Assembly (NCBI RefSeq): GCF_003627965.1
Contig: NZ_RBWE01000001.1
Location: 294,695-358,694 of the forward strand
Length of the DNA: 64,000 bases
Source: Desulfofundulus salinus
GTDB taxonomy: Bacteria > Bacillota > Desulfotomaculia > Desulfotomaculales > Desulfovirgulaceae
Reading direction: 5' to 3'
Made by a program: the position numbers and the translations under genes. The notes beneath the pieces are model-generated. The model was given only the letters and a program-made list of their open reading frames with translations. It did not search any database and was not told where the DNA came from. This document shows, in pieces, positions 27,556 to 35,041 of this stretch (position 1 is its first letter; every line of letters starts with the position of its first letter).

Positions 27556-27587
27556 TTGTAATTACCCCGGCGTTGTTGTAGTATAAT
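27556..27587 (+). promoter_or_regulatory. Promoter candidate for the ctpA-type gene
   Basis: A perfect TATAAT at 27582 follows TTGTAA at 27556 with a long 20-bp spacer, so the -35 box is doubtful. Confidence 0.5.
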
Positions 27588-27631
27588 ACGTGTGTACAGG
27601 AAAGATAAGGCAGGTGGGTGTGAAGGTGGGC

Positions 27632-28792
27632 ATGACAAATTATCACCGGACGGGAAGCAGATGGATCCGCTGGCTGGCTGCCTTAAGCGTCGTGGTTTTT
27701 TTAATTATCGCGGCTTTTGGAGGCATGCTGGCCAGTAACTATAAGCACCTGGGGACCCTGCTGGAGGTTATTCACCTGGTCCGCACAAGGTACCTGGAAC
27801 CGGTGAGCGCCACTACGCTTGTTGACGGGGCCATTCGCGGCCTGGTCAAGTCGTTGAACGATCCCTATTCGGTTTACCTGGACCCCGGGGAATATGCCCG
27901 CTTGCAGGAGCAGATCCGGGGTAGCTTTGGCGGCCTGGGCATTTTGGTGGGCATTAAGGATGAATACCTGACGGTGGTACGGTCCTACCCGGATACGCCG
28001 GCCCAGCGGGCGGGGATCAAACAGGGAGATGTGATCACCCGCATCGACGGCCGGGATGCCCGGGGGATGGACCTGGATACGGCCGTGAGCATGATGCGGG
28101 GGGCAGTGGGCACGGAGGTCAAATTGACCATCGCCCGCAAGGGAGTGCCTCAACCCTGGGATGTAAAGCTGGTCCGGGAGGAGATTAGCGTACCTACCGT
28201 GGAGGGCAGAATGATATCGGGCAAAGGGATCGGTTATATTTCCCTGACCCAGTTTACCGAAAAAACGCCGGAAGAACTGGAGGCCACCATTTCCCGTTTG
28301 AAAAAAGAAGGAATGCGGGCAGTTCTCCTGGATTTGCGCAACAATCCGGGGGGTGAGCTGCGTTCGGCAGTAAAGGTGGCCAGCTACTTTATCCCCAGGG
28401 GGCCGGTGGTTTACATCCAGTACCGTTCGGGCCGGGAGGAAACATATGCCTCCGAAGGCAAAAACCTCAACCTGCCTCTGGTAGTGCTCATTAACCGGGC
28501 CAGTGCCAGTGCCGCAGAGATTCTGGCCGGGGCCGTTAAAGACACCAGAGCAGGTATCCTGGTGGGGGAAAAAACCTTCGGCAAGGGCATTGTGCAAACG
28601 GTGTTTGACCTGGACAACGGTGCCGGTCTGAAACTAACCACGGCCCGTTACCTGACTCCCTCGCGCCATGACATCCATAAAAAAGGGATTACACCGGACG
28701 TGGTGGTGGAACAGGAGCCCCAGGCGGAAGTGGATCTGCAGCTGGAACGGGCCATTGAAATTCTGGAAAGCGAGATGGCCAGGGCCGCCTGA
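27632..28792 (+). CDS. ctpB: S41 carboxyl-terminal processing protease (CtpA/CtpB)
   Basis: The 386-residue protease has an N-terminal membrane anchor (about residues 12-32), a PDZ domain (about 85-170, with GDVITRIDGRDARGMDLDTA), and the S41 core. The catalytic serine lies in RASASAAEILAGAVKD and the lysine in GEKTFGKGIVQT. These proteases cleave regulatory membrane or cell-wall proteins; CtpB in Bacillus acts in sporulation signalling. ATG 27632 is preferred, with AAGG 5 bp upstream; GTG starts at 27590 or 27620 are possible. Gene order ftsEX-ctpB-minJ-like matches Bacillus. Confidence 0.9.
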   Translation: MTNYHRTGSRWIRWLAALSVVVFLIIAAFGGMLASNYKHLGTLLEVIHLVRTRYLEPVSATTLVDGAIRGLVKSLNDPYSVYLDPGEYARLQEQIRGSFGGLGILVGIKDEYLTVVRSYPDTPAQRAGIKQGDVITRIDGRDARGMDLDTAVSMMRGAVGTEVKLTIARKGVPQPWDVKLVREEISVPTVEGRMISGKGIGYISLTQFTEKTPEELEATISRLKKEGMRAVLLDLRNNPGGELRSAVKVASYFIPRGPVVYIQYRSGREETYASEGKNLNLPLVVLINRASASAAEILAGAVKDTRAGILVGEKTFGKGIVQTVFDLDNGAGLKLTTARYLTPSRHDIHKKGITPDVVVEQEPQAEVDLQLERAIEILESEMARAA

Positions 28793-28813
28793 CGTGGAAA
28801 GAGTGGTGAAAAA

Positions 28814-30055
28814 ATGTTCCCCTTTAGCCAGATATTACCGGCCATTATTGCCACCCTGGCCACTGTGTTTTTCGACCCCCTGTTCTGGGTGGTGGTGCTG
28901 CTGGTGGCCCTGCAGTACCGGCGCATGGCTGCCACCAGGAGGGAATTTTTTGGCCTGCCGGGCATTGGCGGGGTGTGGCGTGACACTCTGACCGCTACGG
29001 GGTACGGTCTTCTGGGCGGCTTTCTGGGCAGTTTCCTCATGGTGCTTATCGGGCTTTCCCTTACAGGCTCCGGGCTGATTTATCTCTGGCCGGTGGCCAT
29101 TTTATTAATGCTGATCAATGCACGTTTTCTCTGTTTTGCCTATGCCGGGGGGGTGCTATCGCTCAGCAACCTCCTTTTCGGCTTTCCGGAAATACACATC
29201 GCCCAGGTGCTGGCCCTGGTGGCTGTTTTACACCTGGTGGAAAGCGCGCTGATTCTGGCCGGCGGTCACCTGGGAGCCGTGCCGGTTTACTTTAAATCGC
29301 CCGCAGGGCAGGTGATCGGTGGGTTTACTTTACAGCGTTTCTGGCCCATTCCCATTGTTGCCCTGGCTGTGGTCGGCCCGGCAACGGTACAGCAGGGGGT
29401 GGCCATGCCGGACTGGTGGCCCCTGCTCAAACCGGGAGTAAGCGGTGATGCGACCGATCTGGTTTATACCCTCATCCCGGTGGTGGCCGGGTTGGGTTAC
29501 GGGGACCTGGCCATTTCCCGCAGTCCGGGAGAGAAGAGCCGCCTTTCGGCCCTTTTTCTGGGCGCCTATAGCCTCTGCCTGCTTCTCCTGGCGGTACTTT
29601 CCCAATATGTTCGTGGTCTGGCTTTTCTGGCCGCACTCTTTTCCCCCCTGGGTCACGAAATGGTCATCTATATCGGCAAAAAAGTGGAATTTTTGCGGCG
29701 CCCCCTCTTTGTGCCTCCACCCCGTGGGGTGGGAGTGCTGGACGTCGTTCCCGACAGCCCGGCCTGGCGCGCGGGTGTTCGATCGGGGGATGTGGTGTTG
29801 TTCCTGAACCAGTGCCCGGTAAATTCCCGCCCCGAGCTGGAGATGGTTCTGGCTAACCTTTGGGGTCCGGTGGAGGTGCAGTTCCTGCACGGGCCGGAGC
29901 AGGCTTTTCACCGGGAGGTGGCCTTCCGGGCCCCGGGCCGGCCCTTCGGTTTTGTACCTGTACCCGACGGCAGTGAGGAAGCAGTAATGGACCTCTCCAC
30001 CGCCGGTCCCCTGGGGCGCTGGTGGCAGGACTTCTGGCGGCGCATCAGGCGTTAA
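28814..30055 (+). CDS. Polytopic PDZ-domain membrane protein (MinJ-like)
   Basis: The 413-residue protein has about seven to eight membrane helices over residues 1-285 and a C-terminal PDZ domain beginning VGVLDVVPDSPAWRAGVRSG (residue about 307). This architecture, directly after a ctpB-type gene and ftsEX, is that of MinJ/YvjD, which links DivIVA and MinD at division sites in Bacillus. Name by architecture and position; the membrane part alone is not diagnostic. Confidence 0.75.
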   Translation: MFPFSQILPAIIATLATVFFDPLFWVVVLLVALQYRRMAATRREFFGLPGIGGVWRDTLTATGYGLLGGFLGSFLMVLIGLSLTGSGLIYLWPVAILLMLINARFLCFAYAGGVLSLSNLLFGFPEIHIAQVLALVAVLHLVESALILAGGHLGAVPVYFKSPAGQVIGGFTLQRFWPIPIVALAVVGPATVQQGVAMPDWWPLLKPGVSGDATDLVYTLIPVVAGLGYGDLAISRSPGEKSRLSALFLGAYSLCLLLLAVLSQYVRGLAFLAALFSPLGHEMVIYIGKKVEFLRRPLFVPPPRGVGVLDVVPDSPAWRAGVRSGDVVLFLNQCPVNSRPELEMVLANLWGPVEVQFLHGPEQAFHREVAFRAPGRPFGFVPVPDGSEEAVMDLSTAGPLGRWWQDFWRRIRR

Positions 30056-30097
30056 TCTTTCTGCAGTTCTGCCCTCGAAACCGGATATAATTTGCCG

Positions 30098-30127
30098 TTG
30101 ACACATGCCGGAAGCCGGGGCTATAAT
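30098..30127 (+). promoter_or_regulatory. Consensus sigma-A promoter for the cooT-like gene
   Basis: TTGACA and TATAAT, both perfect, are separated by 18 bp. Predicted start of transcription is near 30134, giving a leader of about 20 bases. This rules out the in-frame ATG at 30105 as translation start. Confidence 0.9.
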
Positions 30128-30152
30128 CGTTTATGAAAAGGTGGTGTGGCGT

Positions 30153-30344
30153 ATGTGTGAAGCAAACGCTTACCTGCGTAAGGACGGTAAAGAAGAACTC
30201 TTTTTAGAAAATGTGGACCGGGTGATCCCCCACGAGGACGGGATTTTGCTGGAGGACATCTTCGGGCGGCGCAAAATAGTGAAGGCCAGAATTGTGGAGC
30301 TGGCTCTGGTGGATCACCGCATCATTTTAGAAAAAGAAGAATAA
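30153..30344 (+). CDS. cooT: CooT family nickel-binding protein
   Basis: The 63-residue protein begins MCEANAYL and has the compact beta-rich CooT pattern (ENVDRVIPHEDGILLEDIFG, then ALVDHRIILEKEE). In CooT the second-position cysteine, exposed after removal of Met, is used to bind nickel for maturation of carbon monoxide dehydrogenase. Start choice is fixed by a perfect promoter 25 bp upstream and by AAAGGTGG before ATG 30153. It is monocistronic, with a terminator directly after. Role in CODH or another nickel enzyme is inferred. Confidence 0.8.
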   Translation: MCEANAYLRKDGKEELFLENVDRVIPHEDGILLEDIFGRRKIVKARIVELALVDHRIILEKEE

Positions 30345-30370
30345 ACGGCATGACACAAAGGCTTAAAGTG

Positions 30371-30397
30371 AAAGGGGCAGTGAAACCTGCCCCTTTT
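30371..30397. terminator. Rho-independent terminator
   Basis: The 10-bp stem AAAGGGGCAG / CTGCCCCTTT is followed by a short T-run. It isolates cooT from the glycosylase gene. Confidence 0.8.
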
Positions 30398-30428
30398 CCT
30401 TAGAGTGTGCACTGGCGGGGTGAGATAG

Positions 30429-31067
30429 TTGTTCTGGTTGCAGGAGAACCTGTTCGGCGATCCCGAATGGGACCTCTCCGGGATAAACGATATGGCCGCC
30501 CTGGAGGAAAAGGTCAAAACATGCAACCGCTGCGGCCTGCGGGCGGGCTGCCAGGGAGTGGTTTTTGGCGAGGGCAACCCCGCGGCCAAGGTGGTGCTCT
30601 GCGGTGAAGGGCCGGGGGCTGACGAAGATCGTTTGGGCCGGCCCTTTGTGGGTAAAGCCGGCCAGCTGCTGGACAAGATTCTGGAGGCCTGCGGCTTCGG
30701 GCGTTTTGAGCATGTTTACATACTGAACACCGTGAAATGCCGGCCTCCCGGCAACCGGATACCCACCGAGGAGGAACGGGCGGCCTGCCGTCCCAACCTG
30801 GAGGCCCAGCTGCGCATTTTACAGCCGCGGATCATGGTCCTGCTGGGAGCCACCGCCCTGCAGGCCATCCTGGATCCCCGGGGGCGCATTACCCGGGACC
30901 GGGGGCGCTGGGTGGAAAAAAACGGAGTGTGGATCATGCCCACCTACCACCCGGCGGCCTTACTGCGCAACCCCAACTTGAAAAGGGATACGTGGGAAGA
31001 TTTTAAGCAGGTGGTGGCCAGGTACCGGGAGCTGATCGACCCCAACCACTACTCTCCCCATTGTTAA
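30429..31067 (+). CDS. Type-4 uracil-DNA glycosylase (UdgA family)
   Basis: The 212-residue enzyme removes uracil from DNA, common in thermophiles. It has the iron-sulfur cysteines CNRCGLRAGC near residue 31 and further Cys in VKCRPPGN and ACRP. The catalytic motif is GEGPGADEDRLGRPFVGKAG (residues about 59-78) and the second motif MPTYHPAALLRNP. It starts at TTG 30429 after GGGGTGAG. Length is normal for family 4. Confidence 0.92.
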   Translation: MFWLQENLFGDPEWDLSGINDMAALEEKVKTCNRCGLRAGCQGVVFGEGNPAAKVVLCGEGPGADEDRLGRPFVGKAGQLLDKILEACGFGRFEHVYILNTVKCRPPGNRIPTEEERAACRPNLEAQLRILQPRIMVLLGATALQAILDPRGRITRDRGRWVEKNGVWIMPTYHPAALLRNPNLKRDTWEDFKQVVARYRELIDPNHYSPHC

Positions 31068-31088
31068 AAACGCCACGGGGGACAAGGG

Positions 31089-31394
31089 TTATCCCGGAGA
31101 GTCGCTTATATTTCTGACAGGTCCCGGCAGGTCCGGGGGCCAGGCGGTAACTCCCATGCGCCGGGCCTGGAGCAAAAGCGCGATAAACCTGCGCTCCGCG
31201 GTATTAATCTTGAAAATTACATAATCAACCATTTCATTGTCCACCAGGTGAAATTCCCTTAAGGCTTCCTGCCAGTCCCGGCGGGCCTCGTCAATGATTT
31301 CCACCAGGGTTAGCATCCGGCGCTGGCAAAACGATCCCATCCATCTTAAAAAGCTCCTGAGCAGTGATTTCCAGAGAGCCAGCAGTTTATTCAA
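31089..31394 (-). CDS. DUF2508 (YaaL-like) family protein
   Basis: This 101-residue protein is one of the very few - strand genes here. It starts at TTG 31394 with GGAGGT ten bases upstream. Its core EARRDWQEALREFHLVDNEM ... INTAERRFIALLLQARRMG fits the small helical DUF2508/YaaL family, which has no known function and often accompanies sporulation or recombination genes. The first 25 residues are basic and hydrophobic. Assignment is by pattern only. Confidence 0.6.
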   Translation of the reverse strand: MNKLLALWKSLLRSFLRWMGSFCQRRMLTLVEIIDEARRDWQEALREFHLVDNEMVDYVIFKINTAERRFIALLLQARRMGVTAWPPDLPGPVRNISDSPG

Positions 31395-31595
31395 AGGGGA
31401 CCACCTCCCATAACCTATGGTTATGAGCCTTTTGCCCCCTGTAGAAGGGCTTATTTTGTTGAACGCAAAAAACCCGAATTATATTTCCGGTAGCACGTAA
31501 GCATAATACGCTTTAAGGATGCATTCCATGCGAGGCAATTTCGGGTTCAAATGTTGTAACGTATTAGAACTTTCACTGCAGGGGGGGGGTTAAGA

Positions 31596-33080
31596 ATGAG
31601 GGGCCGGTGCGCCGGGTGGAAGAGGGCCGGGCTGCCTGTTTTCCTGGCCGCATTACTAATGTTATCCGGATGTCCTGGGCGGGGTGAAGAGCAGCAAATA
31701 ACCCCCCAGTTGCGGATTGCCGTCAGCCTGGCCGATATGCAGCGGGACGGCAACCAGATCATCAAGCAGGTGATAAACCGGCGCAGCCGTGAGGAAAAGG
31801 TGGAAATCACCTGGCTGGATGCCAAAAACGATCCCGCGCAGCAGGAAAAACAGCTGCGGCAGCTTGCCGGACAGCGGATTAAAGCCGTGGTGCTCCAGGC
31901 GGTGGATCCGGCGAGTGCCCCCCGTCTTGTGCAGCAGCTCGTACAGAATAATATAAAGGTGGTGGCCCTGGAAACCCTACCCGCCAATACACCGGTGGAT
32001 GCCTACGTGGCCTCAGATCACGCCAGGGCGGGAGAGCTGCAGGCACAGTTCATTAACGAGGCCCTGCGGCAGGCCGCCGGTATGCCTGCCGGGGCGGGCG
32101 CTTCCCCCGGCGGTCAGGGCGGCCAGACCGGCGGGCAGGGCCAGAGCCAGGCGGGCGGCCAGAGTGGTCAGGCCGGCGGCGGTCAGTCGACCATGCCCGG
32201 CATGCAGCTGCCTTCCAGGCGCCCCCTCAACGTAATGATCCTGGCCGGCGATCCCCGGGATAACGCCGCCCGGGAAATTGTGGCTGCGGCCCGGAAAGCG
32301 CTGGAGGGCAACCCCCAGGTACGGGTGGTGGAAGAGGCCCAGCAGCCGGGAAACCAGCCGGCTCTGGCCTCCCTTGCCGTGCAGCAGACCCTGACCAGGT
32401 TCAATAATAAAATTGATGTGATTCTGGCCAGTGACAGCCGGCTGGCCATGGCCGCGGTGGAGGTCCTGCAGGCCGCGGGCTTAAACAGCCGCGTGCTTAC
32501 AGTGGGGGTGGGGGCCGATAGGGAGGTTTCCCGGACCCTCCTGGCCGGGGAGCATGATGCGGAAGTGGATACCAGGCCCGATTTGCTGGGGCAGTACGCC
32601 CTGGACGCGGCGGTAGGCCTGTCCAAAACGGGACACTGGCAGTACGATACCCGGGTGACCAGTGGCGACTATAGCATTCCGGCCCGCATTGTACCCGTGC
32701 GGTTAATTCAGTCCGCCAACGCCTATTTGCTGCAGGAGCGCTGGGGAAGGGAAATAGTCCAGGAGCAGGGCGGCGGCCAGGGCCAGGGCGAAAGGCAAAC
32801 TGGAGGGAGCGACCAGGGAAGCGGTTCCTCCGATCAAGCCGGCCAGCAGAGCGGGCAGGCCGGTGGGGGGGAACAAAAGCCCCGGACTACTTTGCGCATT
32901 ACCACCCGCGAGGGAAAAACGGTGGAGGTGCAGATCCAGGGCGAAGTGGAGCGCATTGAAAGTGTGGAGGGCGGCAGGGCCGGCCTCCAGCAGCAAATGC
33001 CCATGCAGGCCGGGGGCGCCGGTGGCGGCGGTCCCGGCGGAGGAGGCGCCGGCGGCGGTGGCGGCGGTGGTGGTACGTAA
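31596..33080 (+). CDS. Periplasmic-binding-protein-like lipoprotein with Gly/Gln-rich insertions
   Basis: The 494-residue protein has a lipobox (LMLSGC, Cys about residue 27). It then has a type-I sugar-binding fold like ribose/xylose receptors, with LRIAVSLADMQRDGNQIIKQ near residue 43, KAVVLQAVDPASA near 98 and IDVILASDSRLAMAAVEVL near 272. Unusually, a Gly/Gln/Ser linker (about residues 165-205) splits the fold between its two lobes. A similar linker lies near 390-427, and the last 20 residues are almost all glycine. No ABC permease or ATPase is adjacent. Sugar sensing or wall anchoring are possible; function unknown. Confidence 0.75.
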   Translation: MRGRCAGWKRAGLPVFLAALLMLSGCPGRGEEQQITPQLRIAVSLADMQRDGNQIIKQVINRRSREEKVEITWLDAKNDPAQQEKQLRQLAGQRIKAVVLQAVDPASAPRLVQQLVQNNIKVVALETLPANTPVDAYVASDHARAGELQAQFINEALRQAAGMPAGAGASPGGQGGQTGGQGQSQAGGQSGQAGGGQSTMPGMQLPSRRPLNVMILAGDPRDNAAREIVAAARKALEGNPQVRVVEEAQQPGNQPALASLAVQQTLTRFNNKIDVILASDSRLAMAAVEVLQAAGLNSRVLTVGVGADREVSRTLLAGEHDAEVDTRPDLLGQYALDAAVGLSKTGHWQYDTRVTSGDYSIPARIVPVRLIQSANAYLLQERWGREIVQEQGGGQGQGERQTGGSDQGSGSSDQAGQQSGQAGGGEQKPRTTLRITTREGKTVEVQIQGEVERIESVEGGRAGLQQQMPMQAGGAGGGGPGGGGAGGGGGGGGT

Positions 33081-33274
33081 GTATATGCGGGGTTTCCCGC
33101 GGCGCTCAACGGCATGTTTGCGGCTGGAGAAGTCATCCAGGAACGTGACGCTCAAACAGTGTAAACAACCATATCAACACTTTAAAGACCTTCTATGTCA
33201 ATAGGTTTATCAAAAAATTTTAGGCAGTACAAATGTTCGTGGCCTTTAAAAAGGACGGGCTTCGCCCGCTCCGC

Positions 33275-33310
33275 CCGGCGAGGGCCAGATTAAAATCCAG
33301 CCCTCGCCGG
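33275..33310. terminator. Strong GC-rich hairpin downstream of the binding-protein gene
   Basis: An 11-bp perfect stem CCGGCGAGGGC / GCCCTCGCCGG with a 14-nt loop is preceded by a smaller hairpin CGGGCTTCGCCCG. There is no T-run, so termination is uncertain. The rest of 33081-33344 shows no gene. Confidence 0.45.
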
Positions 33311-33344
33311 CGGCTAAAGAACATTGATAACCGAATATTTAACA

Positions 33345-34551
33345 TTATGCTGCCCGACTAAGATGCCTGGCGCGGGCTGCTATAAACGTGGCTTCATCGT
33401 AGCAAGTACGGTTTTTCCACATGGCAAAGATTATTCGTACCCAGATATTTGCCAATGCCCGCAAAGCCTCATGGTGGGTTTTGCCCTGGCTTCTCTTGGT
33501 GTCGTAATATTCCCGTGCCCAGGAAACCTGCCTGATGCTCTGGAAGGCGAACAGGTGCAGAGCTCGTCGGAAAGGTTTTACGCAGGATCTGCGCTGCCTG
33601 GCAAAGCGGTACTTGCCGCTTTGAAAGAGAACCGGCTAGGTACCCGCTAAAGCCTGGACCACGGCCGCATTTTCGTAACGTTCCCGGTCGTCCCCCCACT
33701 CCGCCAGCAGTCTTGGCGCAAGCCGCCCGGCTGCCCCTGGCAGGCTAGCGAAGATCCTGCTGTCGGAGTGCTGCTGAAAAAGGCGGTTTATCTCCTCGTC
33801 GTAAGCAGCGATTTGGTCCTGGACTAATTCCAGCTGTCTCACCAGGGCGAGCATTAAGCGGCCTTTTGCCCGCACGGTGGGAGCGCTGGCCTGAAGCTGC
33901 GGCTCCTGCGCCTTCTGCCAGATGGAGATGGCCGTTTGATTGGGCCGGGGGTGCTTATGCTTTTTCAGAAAAGCTGCTATCTCCGGAACGGTAGCTTCTT
34001 TTACCAGTTCCGGGATGGGATAGCGCTTGTAAAAACTCCAGAGCTACCGGCAGGGTTGGCTTCGAGAAGAATGCCAGGGCTACCGGGTAATACTCCTTCA
34101 GGCAAGCAATGAGCTTATTGGTCAGCCGGGTGGATTCCTGGATAAAGCTGTCCTGGTCCCGGGTGAGCATCTTTAGTTCCGCGATTAGTTCCGCATCTGG
34201 CTTTAGCCTCTTCAACTGCGCCAGATCGGAGCGGCCGATGTTGGCCAGCAGCCGGGCATCGATGGGGTCGCTCTTTGCCCCGGAGGGCTTTCGCCGGTAA
34301 TCCACAATCTTCGGATTTTGAGCGGGTAAACCGGAAAGCCGGCTTCCAGCAGAAACTGCACCAGAAGACCGTTTTTGGTTTCGAGCAGGCAGGCGAAGTT
34401 TTCCGGTTCGGGATCGATGCTCACTTTCCTTTAATAATTCCATGCCTTTCCTGTTGTGAGGGATGGTGAAATACTTAAGCTCTTGACCCTTTTCATTGAG
34501 CACAGCTACGTCATGATGCAGGTCAGACCAGTCAATTCCTACGAAGTACAT
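33345..34551 (-). pseudogene. IS110 family transposase remnant
   Basis: The - strand holds scattered pieces of a DEDD transposase. The N-terminus MYFVGIDWSDLHHDVAVLNE has the first catalytic Asp, followed by SDPIDARLLANIGRSDLAQL. A frame-shifted Transposase_20 part follows (IFASLPGAAGRLAPRLLAEW, 33636-33875) and a final piece ending ARHLSRAA at 33345. At least three frame changes and missing segments separate them, so the gene is dead. IS110 enzymes excise and insert circular elements guided by a bridge RNA encoded beside the gene. Confidence 0.85.
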
Positions 34552-34578
34552 GCCGAGGACCTCCGGTATAGAGATTGG

Positions 34579-34650
34579 TTGCAGACTGGCAGTGGGCCTT
34601 ATCTAACGTGGTGCTCGAAGCACAACCCTTCTATGAACCGCAGTCTGCAA
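34579..34650 (-). ncRNA. Structured segment upstream of the IS110 gene (bridge RNA candidate)
   Basis: A 9-bp perfect stem TTGCAGACT / AGTCTGCAA closes a 54-nt loop that holds an inner hairpin GTGCTCGAAGCAC. It lies 28 bp upstream of the transposase start on the - strand. This is the place and architecture expected for the bridge RNA of IS110-family elements. The transposase is broken, so it would be a relic unless mobilised in trans. Inference only. Confidence 0.35.
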
Positions 34651-34859
34651 ATTTGATCCGGGAAAGGTAGCTCTTTTTTAAGCAGTCGAACTGCCAGGAG
34701 GTGAAATCCTTTTCCCGGAAACCTTTGGCTATATTTTTGGCTAGCTTAGGCTAGCTTTCCTGCTATCTAATTTGAGTTTAACAGATAAGGAGGTGTATAG
34801 CAGCTGCTAACAGGCCAACAATTGTTGACAAAACATAATAAAATAGCTACCATAAACTT

Positions 34860-35041
34860 ATGGAACTTTTAACCATCAGCAAAGCGGCTAAAAAGTTGGG
34901 TGTCCACCCAAACAGCCTGCGCAACTGGGAAAAGCGCCCTTTTCGGCCCGGTTGTACGGCGCCGGGGGCGGCAAAAAAATCAGGCAGGGGTTTCGGGAAC
35001 TGATCGCGGGGGTGACGCGAGATGAGGAAGCCGAAAATTAA
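34860..35041 (+). pseudogene. IS607-type serine recombinase (tnpA) remnant, internally deleted
   Basis: ATG 34860 begins LTISKAAKKLGVHPNSLRNWEK, the MerR-like DNA-binding start of IS607 recombinases. After about 28 residues the frame meets a stop at 35001. In another frame the sequence continues ARLYGAGGGKKIRQGF...EEAEN to TAA 35039, which resembles the C-terminal end of the same family. The catalytic serine domain between them is absent. The tail overlaps the start of the tnpB-related gene by 20 bp, as in intact IS607 elements. Confidence 0.65.
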
